Source: Brevipalpus yothersi
Lineage: Eukaryota > Arthropoda > Arachnida > Trombidiformes > Tenuipalpidae
Assembly (NCBI GenBank): GCA_003956705.1
Contig: QZCP01000001.1
Coordinates: forward strand, 62,001 to 126,000
Direction: 5' to 3'
DNA length: 64,000 bases
Shown: positions 1-10,496 of the stretch, one piece after another
Numbering within the stretch: the stretch's first letter is position 1
Layout: each line of letters begins with the position of its first letter
Made by a program: the position numbers and the translations under genes
Notes under the pieces: generated by a model
Told to the model about the DNA's origin: nothing
What the model saw: the letters and a program-made list of their open reading frames with translations, nothing else
Databases searched by the model: none

Positions 1-2143
1 TGACAAATAATAGATAACCCATTCCTCGAGATAGGTCCAGCTTTCAGGACTTCCAGAGACAAGTGGCATCCGTGAGAAAGTTTGACGAAGCTTTCATCGA
101 GAATCTAAGAAAAAATTAGAGAAAATAGTCCATCATTTCCTATTCATAATTCGAAATCTTGGCTACTTTACCCCTCTACATCCACAAACGTTCAATTCTC
201 TCAACTGAGACATGTATTGAAATGATTCTCCAGTGATTCGGGCCTGGTCACGTAAATTTAAATACTCCAACCCCTTAAACTCTTGAAGAAACTGGCTAAG
301 TTGATTTTCGCTCAAGTTAGTACAGGAGTTGAAATCGAATACCTGAAATTTTAGGGATGGAAGTTAAAAGGAAGCAATCATTGAATGTCGAATATCACCT
401 TCAATTTCGGGCAGCATTTCGCTAAGAATGAAGGTGATATCTGATGCCAATTGGGGCTGACGAGCCTCTCAAGCAATGGACAACATTCACCTGTATAATC
501 ATATTTCGATCTAACATAAGCCAAACATCAAGAACCAAAGAAAAACAGAATCAGAAAACTATAACTGACCAACGATTTCTATCGTAAGCTCATCCACTCG
601 ATAGACGAGCTCCAATTCTTTCAGATTAGGGAATCTTTTCAAGATAGTGAAAACATCTTCGTTGAAACCTATCCGAGAATCGGAAGGACAAGTGGATAGA
701 TTTAAAATAAATAAAAACGAATAAACGAATCAAAACTTCAGCTAAGCCGCCATATGTAGAGCATGAATCCCATAAAATTTTATGGGATGTTTGAATTTAC
801 GAAACTTACTGAAACCGTGAGAAGAGCGCAGGAGATGACGATTGATAGTCAGTTTTCTTCTAGAAAGCCAAACATCTTCTGTAATTGCGTTCCATCTCCG
901 GCAAACTTAATTATAGTTGAGAAGATAACTTTCTCGATTATCATCATGATTTTCACATTCATTACCATACCTAATCCACAAGATGCCAAGTCTCTTACAT
1001 CATCCAGATTCTCCATTATTTTCCTCAGTACATCGTCGCTCAATTTTTGAATTCCATGATCAAGGAAATTTTCCTCTCGATGATTTGCAGGAGATATCTG
1101 CTGCCAACCGAGGGTGATAAGCTTTTCGAAAGAGAGGCAGCATTGACCTGGAAGAAGGAATCGTGATATGAGTTCTTACTGGAAGGTAAGAAATATTAGA
1201 GAAAAACTTTGACAATAGACACTCATACTCACAGAAGAGAAGTAAAAAAGAGGAGAATCCCTCAGAGAACTGACCTGTTATCTTCATTGTGAGCTCGCCT
1301 GCTTGATATCTTACTTCCAGCTCTCTTACATCCGTTAAATTCTTTACATCTCCAAGCTTTTCCATTATTTTCCTAATAACATCATCGGTTGATTTCTTAT
1401 CCTCATAGCAAATTGGAATTGGCTCTTGCTGATTTGCTGAAAATGATTCTCTCTCAAATTTGCCAGCTATCAATTTTGACACACCATCTTCGCGTTCTTT
1501 TATTTTCTTATCATTATTCTCCTGACGAGTTTTCACGTAATTGCGGACTCTTGAGATCAAAGTTTCTTCAAGCGGAGAAACTTCGAGGATCCTATGAGCG
1601 AGTACAAATTGTTAATATTGATAAGTTCAATTTTAAGCGATTTTCTTATCACCTCGTTCTTCGACGCGAAGAAAATTCTCCTATGAATGGTTGAAGATCA
1701 ACTGTTAATTGTTTTTTAGGCGCCTTCAGTGCATTTTGTGCACTAACTGGATCCTCAAAGGTTACATGAGCAGCACTAACAGATGAGAAGAGCGATGAAA
1801 GTGAATTAGAAGAACATAATATCACAACAAAGTTTGTTGAACAAACATTGATAATTACTTAGCAGGTTGCCATGACTCGTGATCTTTGGCAATGTACACA
1901 TTTCTCACTGGTCCAAAATTTCTCTCAAAAAAATTTTCAAGAAACAATGCGAACTCTTCGAACGGTACCTGTAGCTGAAGGTAGGACAATCAGAGAGCAG
2001 TGAAAAAAATTGGGTTACATTAAATTCACATGCAAGATGAAAATCGTAGCATTGAAAAATATTAACAACTGAATTGCTTCAGCTTCGGAGCCGAAGTGTG
2101 TATTTTTAATTATTCAGCGGCGCTTATACACCGAGAGAGGAAC

Positions 2144-2203
<60 letters not shown>

Positions 2204-5200
2204 GTACACTCTTTTCTAAGAGCCTAATATGGTCCTAGAGTAGATCTACCAGAATTCTTTCAAATAGATAAACAGATCTATTTTTGACTTGCATTTATCC
2301 CTCTCCTCCCATTGAAATGTCCTCATTTCATCAAGCATAATATTGACAATAGCATCATCCATTACATAAATATCAAGAACATTAGACAATGTTTCAACAT
2401 TAACGACGATTAAACTCAAGCAATAAGACTAAAATATTGAGTTGAGTATTTCGTAGAGAAGCACAATATTTTCCAGAGTAACCTCAATTATTGTTGACCA
2501 ATACTCAATTAAATATCCATTAATTCCAATAGTTCCATATTCAGTTGCACAAAGTTCATCGAGTTTCAGGTCCATTCGCATTACTGAATATCGTTTTTCA
2601 CGATCAACGCTACGGTAACGGTCCTTGCATTCCTTCCAATGAGAGAGAAATATTGGATTATGAATCCATTTGATAATGGTTACCACAAATATAAATGCCA
2701 AAAACATCACAGAACATTTTCCATAAATCATGATACAATATTCTTTCCAGAGAAAGCCACCATTGAGTCTCATTTTTTTCTTTTTTCTATCAATTGAAAA
2801 TTCATTCTCTTCCAGCTCAAAGCCATTCACTAATTCTAATAAATAATCATCTTTGGAGATGAAGTCAGGAGCTTCTCTCAATGAGCCATACTTGACACAA
2901 ACTGTTTCAATGAACACAATCAAATCATTGTCAACGTTCAATCCATCAAATGTAGTCACAGAATAGACCATCAAATTCTGATTGCTGCTAATCATTTCCC
3001 CTGTTTCATCCTCCATTCCAACAATCTCACTTGCATAAACTATAGATTGTTGTCTTTCACATGAACAACATGCTACACAAATTATTTTCTCGACTAGAAT
3101 CAATTTGTCATCAACTCGCAATTCTTCAATTGAATTCACAGAGATCATCGGAATTTGAATAACATCCATCATCAAAACTGATTCATCTTCCATTTCCACT
3201 ATCTGACTTGTTTGGACTGAACGACTTGCTCCTTTTTCTCCATGTCCATATCCTTTTTGTTGAGCTTCCTTATCAGGATTGGGAGCTATGTTGTCAGAGA
3301 CTTTGTTCCAATTTCCACAGATAAGCATCGAGATTAAACTAGAAGAATTTGGATTCCTTGTGGAGTTGATTGGATGGAAACTTCCTGCATTCACTTCCAT
3401 AGAGTTCTCATCATCATCATTCCAGTTTTGATCGTCATTGGATTGTGCTTCATTAGCATCGAAACCATTTTCACTACCACCAGAATCGTTTCTGATACCG
3501 GAATAACTCGCCTGTGGATAAATGTTATGATCATTTTGCTCCTCATTCTCCATTCTCAATTCACACTCACTGGCTTTATGCCCTTCACAATGACAATAAT
3601 AGCAAGCAATTCTCCTTCTCATCAAGTTGTGGTTATTCGAGTTTCCAGGATTACCATTCATTTTATCAGTCAAGTTTTTCAAATTTTCATTCAAATTTTC
3701 AATCATTCTCATCTTATCATCATTTTTTCCATAATTCATTTTGACTTCAGTTCTATTTCGATAAAAACTTTCGGCTCTTCCAGCAGTGATTACTAGTTCA
3801 TCAATTGTTTGAGGATCCATGATGGCGATCTTCACTTTCAACTTATCGTTCAATCCTCTTCTAATGAAGAAAAGCTTTTTTGCTTCATCCATATTCTTAT
3901 CAAACTTCTCACACAAATATTTCATTCGATAAATGTATGCATAACTAGGCTCGGTTGTCCGTTGCTTATCATTCATCATCTTTTCGAAGAATATTGATGG
4001 ATAATCCCGTGATACCATCACTCTAATCATCTCCTCTCTTACTTTCTCATAAGTGTCCAGAACTTTACCTGGACCGATGAGATTTCTCTCCGATTTATAC
4101 CAAGCTCTTGCACCATCTCTCAAATAAATTGGAAGTGAAATTAAACGATCATAGTTCGTCCAGCCTAATCTAGTTGTGATTTCTTCATAATTATCTAGCC
4201 ACTCAATCACATCATCTTGAATATGTTTCCCTGAGAAAAATGGAATAGATACTCTATCTCCACTTCTAGTAGTTGTGAAATTATTCGAATATGTACTCAT
4301 CATCTCAAAATTTTCATCAGCTTTTAGCTGGCTAACAAAATGATCCCCTGAATTAAGTACTTGAAATTCCCTTATTCATCATCCTTACACACAGTGGAAC
4401 CATTGAGAATATCTAAATTAAACCGAAATTGAAGCATATTCCACATGCATACGAAATTCAACATCATTCGTCCAAAATAAATAAGCTCAGAGTAATTCTC
4501 AAGTTCAGTCAATGGCTGATCAACTGTGACTCTGGATAAGGAACGAAAGACGCACATCTATAGTTCATTCGATAAATCGATAATTTCGAAGATTAGCTAA
4601 ACTTCAAGCAAACTTAAATCTCATGATATTACAATTGGTTGTTATGAGAGTGAAACTGATGGAAATCATTTGAATGTCCATTCACTTGGACATGATGAAA
4701 TCGGAATAGAGAGACAAATTCGTTCACAGTGAACGAACGAATGAAAAGAAAGAGAGAATGAAGCAAGAGTATGTTTCCAGTGATAATTAGGAGAGATGAT
4801 TAGGTGAGCTCCACTTCAATTCCCCGAACTATTGATGGTCAAAAACAATCTTGGAAATTCTTAAAGTTTATGGAGTATTGATAGTACGTAACCAACTTCG
4901 ATGGAAGGGTTCAATTCGATGATAACAAAAAGATAGAGTGAAGCTGGCTGCTGGATTTTTCTCAGTTAGCTTTTTGAGAGAGAAGCACAAAAGATAATAT
5001 TCACTGGTTGATGGAAAATCCAGTATGTGGTGTATGTGTTTCTGAAATGAAAATTGGCTAGTCAGCCAAAGTTTTCTTGGCTTCAAGCAGCATATATTGG
5101 AAGCAGTAGCGGCTAAACCTAAATTTAGATTTTCTCCTCTCTGTCCTTTTTTTCGTTTCACTGGCTTTTCCGCTGACTTGTCATTTAAATTTTAGTGGCA

Positions 5201-6557
5201 GAAGAAAAGTGAAAAAGAGAGAGGCAGAAAGTAGATTAGTTTTCCTTGGAAGATGGAGAGAACTGTTGCTGATGGGAATAGAGAGAAGGAGAGAGAGTAG
5301 AAGAATAAGAAGTACAATCACAATGCGATTCAATGATGATTCATTTCAGTTAGTCTCATTGATAGGTCCCTCAACATGATCATGACTATCACCACTTTTA
5401 GCCATCATTTTAAGAGGTATATGAACTGATGGTGGTGATCAATTGGTTCTAACCAATAATGGCGAGTTTGTGTTGATTGTGGATGATGACTTCCTTTTTG
5501 CTTTGTGACCACATCATTTGAGTATGCACACTCATACTTTGCATTCATTTTGACATGACTAAAATTATGATCCCTTCTCCATATATAATGAAAAATTCAC
5601 AAACACAGGAAATTTACTTCATTTTTCTCTTTTTTGGTTGTATATATTGAGTGTATGGAAGAGATTGCTAGACTGAACGATATGAATTCTCTCTTCTCTC
5701 TTTACCTGAATGAATCAAAAGGAATGAAAGCTGATTCAGGCTTCGACTATCGATAGTGTGTTGTGCTGTAATGTTATTATTGGTTGTTTATCTGGTGGCT
5801 GTTGATGAGACGAGATTACATTGAGGGCACCAAGGTATACAATGTGAATCCAACCAGGACTATTTGCATCAATGTTGTGAATAGTAATCTATGCCTATGA
5901 GAAACACACTCAATCATAAATAGTAAATTCCAATATTTCTTTGGTTTTCAAGTCCTATATGTGGCTATGTATTGTTCATGAGAATGATGCAACAAGTAGT
6001 TTTAGGAGTCTACTAAATCACGCTCACCTTTTCCCTAATATGGTGAGGACGAAGAACGAATAATTTATTTTCTCTTCTGATCAATTAGATGTTGAAAGAG
6101 GAAGATATGATCAAACAATTGATAAAATGATCACGATCATCGGCGAAGGGAAATGCTTGCGTTTGATGTTGATATATATCGAAGAAGAGGAATAAAAAGA
6201 AGAGGTGAATGTTGATCAGAAAACTGATTTGTGTTGATCTCTGTTTCAGAACATCTTTCCATAATCACTCCATAATTCAATATTCTCTAATCATCATCAA
6301 ATATGACAATTGATGACACAAATATGCAGACAGTCACAGTAACCGAACGAGTTGATAAATTTTATTGAAATTCACTCACACACATAAAGACATTCAGTGA
6401 ATAGTGCTGATGGTGATTAACCATCCTCACACGGGGCACCAAAATGCAAGATGAAAATCGTAGCATTGAAAAATATTAACAACTGAATTGCTTCAGCTTC
6501 GGAGCCGAAGTGTGTATTTTTAATTATTCAGCGGCGCTTATACACCGAGAGAGGAAC

Positions 6558-6621
<64 letters not shown>

Positions 6622-6881
6622 GTACACTCTTTTCTAAAAGCCTAATATGGTCCTAGAGTAGATCTACCAGAATTCTTTCAAATAGATAAACAGATCTATT
6701 TTTGACTTGCATCACAACTCACCAAGCTCCCAATATTCTCTACCAGTACATGATTTGAAACAAACGTTAACTGATTAATGGCTGATGGAGAAGATGATTC
6801 TTGATCATTTCTGAATGGTTCAATTAAACTTGTTGTCTCGTAGTGAGACGCATTTTTAACCTGTAAACAAATTGTGTCCAT
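1..6881 (-). CDS. Gene A: RRM-F-box-LRR protein, 3' end outside window, internally rearranged
   Basis: Probable substrate receptor of an SCF-type ubiquitin ligase. Exons as read on the minus strand: 6723-6881, 1859-1974, 1653-1775, 1275-1591, 971-1147, 810-905, 570-668, 399-490, 172-342, and 104 running off the left edge. Exons 1-3 give the RRM (RNP2-like HVLVENIG; later VYIAKDHESW). The fourth exon carries the linker and the first half of an F-box, then jumps directly into LRR exon-6-like sequence. The next exon joins part of LRR exon 7 to a second F-box half (HGIQKLSDDVLRKI), completed by VCRRWN in the 810-905 exon. Every junction I checked stays in frame. Intron 1 is swollen to about 4.7 kb by the LTR element at 2031-6711. 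The gene may still be functional; the alternative is a recently rearranged pseudogene. Confidence 0.75.
2031..2293 (-). repeat. 3' LTR of the retrotransposon
   Basis: It matches the other LTR apart from one base near 2220 and fewer GA units. It contains a long (GA)n tract at about 2149-2202 and a TATAAG box on the minus strand at 2123-2128. TG...CA termini are part of a 6-bp inverted repeat, TGCAAG/CTTGCA. It lies at the downstream end of the minus-strand element. Confidence 0.93.
2294..2311 (-). other. Polypurine tract of the LTR element
   Basis: On the minus strand this reads TGGGAGGAGAGGGATAAA, almost all purine, and it abuts the start of the 3' LTR. That is where plus-strand DNA synthesis is primed in LTR elements. 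Confidence 0.8.
2429..4303 (-). CDS. Gag-like protein of the LTR element, 624 aa
   Basis: Residues about 30-180 resemble the retrotransposon Gag fold of Ty3/gypsy-type elements, including the LPIYLRDGARAWYKS region. A CCHC zinc knuckle with C-x2-C-x4-H-x4-C spacing lies at about residues 234-247, after a basic stretch, and would bind RNA. The C-terminal part, about residues 330-624, has no motif I recognise. It contains a hydrophobic stretch at roughly 525-545 that could span a membrane. There is no aspartic protease DTG/DSG motif and no polymerase domain. The frame is uninterrupted, in keeping with the element's youth. The ATG at 4303 is the first in frame; a second Met follows immediately. 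Confidence 0.85.
   Translation of the reverse strand: MMSTYSNNFTTTRSGDRVSIPFFSGKHIQDDVIEWLDNYEEITTRLGWTNYDRLISLPIYLRDGARAWYKSERNLIGPGKVLDTYEKVREEMIRVMVSRDYPSIFFEKMMNDKQRTTEPSYAYIYRMKYLCEKFDKNMDEAKKLFFIRRGLNDKLKVKIAIMDPQTIDELVITAGRAESFYRNRTEVKMNYGKNDDKMRMIENLNENLKNLTDKMNGNPGNSNNHNLMRRRIACYYCHCEGHKASECELRMENEEQNDHNIYPQASYSGIRNDSGGSENGFDANEAQSNDDQNWNDDDENSMEVNAGSFHPINSTRNPNSSSLISMLICGNWNKVSDNIAPNPDKEAQQKGYGHGEKGASRSVQTSQIVEMEDESVLMMDVIQIPMISVNSIEELRVDDKLILVEKIICVACCSCERQQSIVYASEIVGMEDETGEMISSNQNLMVYSVTTFDGLNVDNDLIVFIETVCVKYGSLREAPDFISKDDYLLELVNGFELEENEFSIDRKKKKMRLNGGFLWKEYCIMIYGKCSVMFLAFIFVVTIIKWIHNPIFLSHWKECKDRYRSVDREKRYSVMRMDLKLDELCATEYGTIGINGYLIEYWSTIIEVTLENIVLLYEILNSIF
4304..6423 (-). other. 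Long leader of the LTR element, no credible gene
   Basis: About 2.1 kb lie between the 5' LTR and the gag start. Only short unconnected frames occur; the longest, 97 codons at 4868-5161 on the minus strand, shows no recognisable motif. I see no remnant of pol. The stretch could carry packaging signals or be captured host DNA. Confidence 0.6.
6424..6441 (-). other. Candidate tRNA primer-binding site
   Basis: On the minus strand, three bases after the 5' LTR, the sequence TGGTGCCCCGTGTGAGGA begins with TGG, as expected for pairing to a tRNA 3' CCA end. I cannot assign the tRNA with confidence. Confidence 0.6.
6445..6711 (-). repeat. 5' LTR of the retrotransposon
   Basis: This is the upstream LTR in the element's own orientation. 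A TATAAG box on the minus strand at 6537-6542 would start the element's transcript. It has the same TGCAAG/CTTGCA ends as its partner and a slightly longer (GA)n tract. It ends one base before the TCACA target duplication at 6712-6716. Confidence 0.93.
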
Positions 6882-7444
6882 AATTAATTTTATTCACTGA
6901 TGAATCAAGAGAAAATTCACAATAAAAAGATTGATTGATGAATACAATTCTAATATTAGCAATGGGTGCAAAAATTTCTTATCTAATTCGATCTAATCTA
7001 ATCTAGTTTCTAATGTTAAGGCTTGTGGCACAGACGCACAAGAGATACGGAGGCCGAATTTATTTGAACTAGTCCAAAATAGAATGTAGAGCACGTTGTA
7101 CAACAGATTGAATTCTATCGTTTCGAATGAGTATATGACAATGAAGGTACTCATTGAGGGCTCAAATAGAATCTTGACTTTGACTCAACTTTCTTATTCA
7201 TAACTCAGCGAAAGCTTGGCGAGAGAGTGGAGTTTAGCCAGAAGGACATCACTTCGATTGGTTATCTAGGGATCTAAGAAGGTTGACGATTGGATTGTAT
7301 ACATCTCTTGTGATAGCGGAGAGTATTTCCTAAGAGTTGACTTAAATACTCAATGCAATTTCGATAATCCTCAAAATATTAGATGCATTGAATTGCATTG
7401 CCGATTCTGACATGATAACTCAATCGGTTTGGTGAAATACATTG
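6882..7444. other. Spacer between genes A and B, contains an exon relic
   Basis: About 560 bp upstream of A and downstream of B. The stretch from about 7090 to 7440 is clearly similar to 16740-17150, downstream of gene F. Both flanks therefore descend from one duplicated block. Apart from the relic exon at 7195-7265 I see no gene. Confidence 0.7.
7195..7265 (-). pseudogene. Relic of LRR exon 11
   Basis: On the minus strand, after a CTAG acceptor, the sequence reads ITNRSDVLLAKLHSLAKLSL before running into stop codons. This is the first repeat of the terminal LRR exon, closest to gene C (its exon 11 contains LHSLVKLSL). A matching relic lies at 16850-16912. It is a leftover of a deleted family member. 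Confidence 0.7.
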
Positions 7445-10136
7445 CTACTGAGCCATGTTTTTCAGATCGTGTATTTGTTGTTTATTCTTGAGATCATCCA
7501 TCTTTATCGTTTTTTGAATAAAGGAGCAGCTGATCATTAGCCGAGGATTGAGAAGCCTTCTTTCTTTCAGATCAAAAGCTGTGAATAGAGTACGTTCGGT
7601 AACCGAGGGGCAAGTTTCAAGGTTTAGATAGAATAATTTCGGACATCCCATAAGAACTTTCTCTACCCCCTCATCAGTCACTGCTTCCCCTCCAAGTGAG
7701 AGATTTTCCAAAGAAGTTAGCCGAGCGAGTGCTTCATAACCTCGGTTGGTTATCTGAAGAGAAGAAAAAGATTAATAATCATAAAAGAATGAAGATGGGA
7801 CGTTTATACCTTGCAAGACATAATAAGAATTACTTCCAAATTCTGACAATAATTTGGTAGCTGGCGAATGGCATTGTCAGTCACTTTTTTATGGAAAGGA
7901 AGCTGTAGAACTTTGAGTCTCCTACAACGTTGGATGAAAGAAATGAACTCTTTTTCGTAAGAGCCACTTTCTACCAATTCTCTATGATAGAAGTCCATAC
8001 CAATATACAGCACTTCGAGTGTCTCTATCTTGGAGATGAGCTTGAGAACATCAGAAAAAGGAGCTGCAAAAGGAAGAGAAATTTTTTTAAAGTTTAAGTT
8101 TTCTAGATTCTCAAATTTGAATGTCATTGTCTCTAAATTGTTGGGAATGGTTCATACATCTTACTCATTAGGTGGGAACAAAGCTTCGAGCCCTGTGTTC
8201 AACTGATAAGATTTTTTCTATCTATCTTGTATGAATAAATTTTACCTTCATTTGGATGGATGAATTCCAGTGTGTCTAAGTTTTTGAATGATTCACAGAT
8301 GAAAGAGAGATCATCTCTGCAAATCGTTCCGGCAACCAGCTCTCTAAGGGAAGAGTGACATCCAAGGACTAGGTTGACGAAGCCTCTTCCAGTAACCTGA
8401 AAGGAGAACGATCAATTCAAATCCATGTGGAGAACCTTAGCAATCATACCTGGGTACCTGTGACGTTCAAGATTTTCAACTGAGACAAGTATCTAAAGGA
8501 TCTACCGGTTATTCTACTGTTGGAAGACACATCCAAAGAATCCATACTTTTGAACTCTCGGATGAACGATCTTAGTGTAGTCTCTCTTAAGCTATTGTCA
8601 AAGTCAAAACAGAAATCCTGAAATTTCAAAAACATTCAAGAATTTAAAAAAAAGTACGATTTGAAAACCAGAAATTACCTTCAATTTCGGACAGCATTTT
8701 ACTAGGAATTTAGGTGATATCCTTGGCAGATTGAGGTTGATGAGCTTCTCCAGGAACGGACAGCACTCACCTAACACATAGAATATTAGTGGGAGAATCA
8801 TAAATTTTAAAAAGCTGAAACTACATGGGAGAGGGAACTCAACTCGATTCTAGGAAACTTACCAATAATTTCTACTGTGAGCTCATCTACCAGATATCCA
8901 ACTTCCAAGCTTTTTAGGTTGGAGCATCTTTTTAAAATTGAGAATATGGCCTCATTGAAACCTGACAAAAGTCCCAGCATTAGTTACGTGATACAATTTT
9001 GCAAAGCTTTAACGATGCTGTCCCATGTTGTAGATGAAGAATGCATAGGTTAAGCTAAGAGGAATCTTTAGCCGAGAGAGACTCACTCAAGCCATAGGAA
9101 TGCTGGTAACAGAACTCAATGGCATTGATGGTTAGTTCCTTCTTACGGAACCAAATATCTCGACAAATCGCATTCCATCTTCTGCAAACTAGAATATTAT
9201 AAAAAGAGGAATTTTAGCAAGGAGTACCATAGTCGTCAAAACTCAACTTCATACCGAGTTCACAAGATACCAAGTCTCTTGTATCTTCAGTTATCTCGAT
9301 TATTTCTCTGATCAGATCGTCAGATAATATCTGGATTCCATGATCAATGGAATCCCACTCTTGTTGATTTGCAGGGAGTGGTTCTCTTTTAATTTCTCCG
9401 GATATCAATTTTGAAATTTTATCTTCAAGCTTTCCCATCTCATCATCGTTATTCTCTCTTCGAGTTTTCACGTAGCGACGAACCCTTGAGATCAAAGTTT
9501 CTTCTAATGGAGAGACTTTGAGAATTCTGTAGAAGAAGGAGCACAAGGGGTGTATAAGAAGTATCATAATGCATGAGTATCCATAGAAGTTTTTCTCATC
9601 ACCTCTCCCATATATCCCGGCAAAAGTCCTCCGCTGCTAACAGATCCACATCAACTGGGAACCGCCTTTTTGATGTCTCTAAGGCTTTTTGAGCACTGCT
9701 TTGATCTTCAAAAGTTACAATAGCAACACTAAACGAGGAGAACAATTATTATTAGCCAGGTTAGTTGTCACACTACCACACTGGACTTACTTGGCTGGTT
9801 GCCATGATTCATGATCTTTGGCAACGTAGATGTAGCTCACAGGTCCAAATTCTCTTTCAAAAAGATCTTTGTAGAATCTGGTGAAATCTTCGAAGGATTT
9901 TTTCCGCTAAAAAGTGTTAGAATAAGGGGTGAAGAATCGATTTTTACGAGTGATTCAAAACTTACTAATGAGCGACCAATATTCTCAACCATTATATGAT
10001 TCGAAACAACTGATAGATGAGTGAGAGGAGTGACTATTGAAGACGATGATTCCTGGTAACTTCCCGTCAGCAGGTTTGCCTCCAATCGTTCTCCCATTCC
10101 ATACGCATCATCAATCTGGGACATTATTGTGTCCAT
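7445..10136 (-). CDS. Gene B: RRM-F-box-LRR protein, intact, 619 aa
   Basis: Probable ubiquitin-ligase substrate receptor. Exons: 9966-10136, 9791-9906, 9603-9728, 9255-9526, 9087-9188, 8863-8961, 8679-8770, 8450-8617, 8246-8396, 7810-8063, 7445-7753. All junctions are GT-AG and the frame stays open to TAG. The Ser-rich N-terminus is followed by an RRM at about residues 45-125 (RNP2-like HIMVENIG near 47-54; beta strand YIYVAKDHESW; degenerate RNP1 VAIVTFED near 97-104). A charged helical linker leads to an F-box at about 197-250 (IQILSDDLIREII...VCRRWNAI, split by intron 4). Leucine-rich repeats of the Cys-containing type (CCPFLEKL, CPKLFYLNLETC) fill the rest. It is the best template for the family. 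Closest relatives are F and M. Confidence 0.9.
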
Positions 10137-10282
10137 AATTTCTTCAATTCACTGAATAATGGTGTCAAATTCATGAAATAAGTATCTGATTGGTATTGGC
10201 TGAATATCTATCTAATGTAGATGAGAGAAAAATTTGAAGTTTTTTCTTCGCTTCTTGAAAGTTTGTTTACAATTTTTCGAGC

Positions 10283-10290
10283 ATGCGCAT
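10283..10290. promoter_or_regulatory. Conserved ATGCGCAT palindrome upstream of gene B
   Basis: The site lies 147 bp before the ATG of B, with TTGTTTAC (forkhead-like) about 20 bp further upstream. The same pair recurs before E, F and G. GCATGCGCA resembles an NRF-1 half-site; that reading is inference. Confidence 0.5.
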
Positions 10291-10496
10291 CAAGTGCCAG
10301 ACAATCGATGGATCAACTTTTGTCCAAAGGACGGTCGCTTCGTTGGTATCGTCTGAATGATTTTACGCATTTGACACGGAGACAGATAGAATTGAATATA
10401 ATTTGTTATGGTTTCATGTGTTTATTGTGACAAAGCATGAAGAAGAGGCCAATATTTCAGAAATTGAGGTGATTCAAGAGGTCGTGTGATTATCAC

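Larger units (their letters stand above)
2031..6711 (-). mobile_element. Young, apparently non-autonomous LTR retrotransposon (Gag only)
   Basis: Two near-identical direct repeats (2031-2293 and 6445-6711) start TGCAAG and end CTTGCA. They are flanked by a perfect 5-bp target duplication TCACA at 2026-2030 and 6712-6716. The interior has a polypurine tract next to the 3' LTR, a candidate primer-binding site next to the 5' LTR, and one long minus-strand frame with retrotransposon Gag features. About 2.1 kb of leader precedes that frame. I see no protease, reverse transcriptase, RNase H or integrase frame, so movement probably depends on enzymes supplied in trans. Insertion is in intron 1 of gene A, a few bases past its donor site, in the same orientation as the gene. 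The LTRs differ by one substitution and by (GA)n length, so the insertion is recent. Confidence 0.93.

Noticed and set aside
2149..2202. Long (GA)n tract as a possible satellite or regulatory GAGA site
   Set aside because: It is part of the LTR and present in both LTRs at slightly different length; treated as a microsatellite within the element.
3374..3997. Three plus-strand open frames opposite the Gag frame
   Set aside because: They are antisense shadows of the long Gag frame, with Ser/Phe/Ile-rich composition and no motif.
4868..5161. 97-codon minus-strand frame in the LTR element leader
   Set aside because: No domain, no similarity to Pol or Env that I can see, and length expected by chance.
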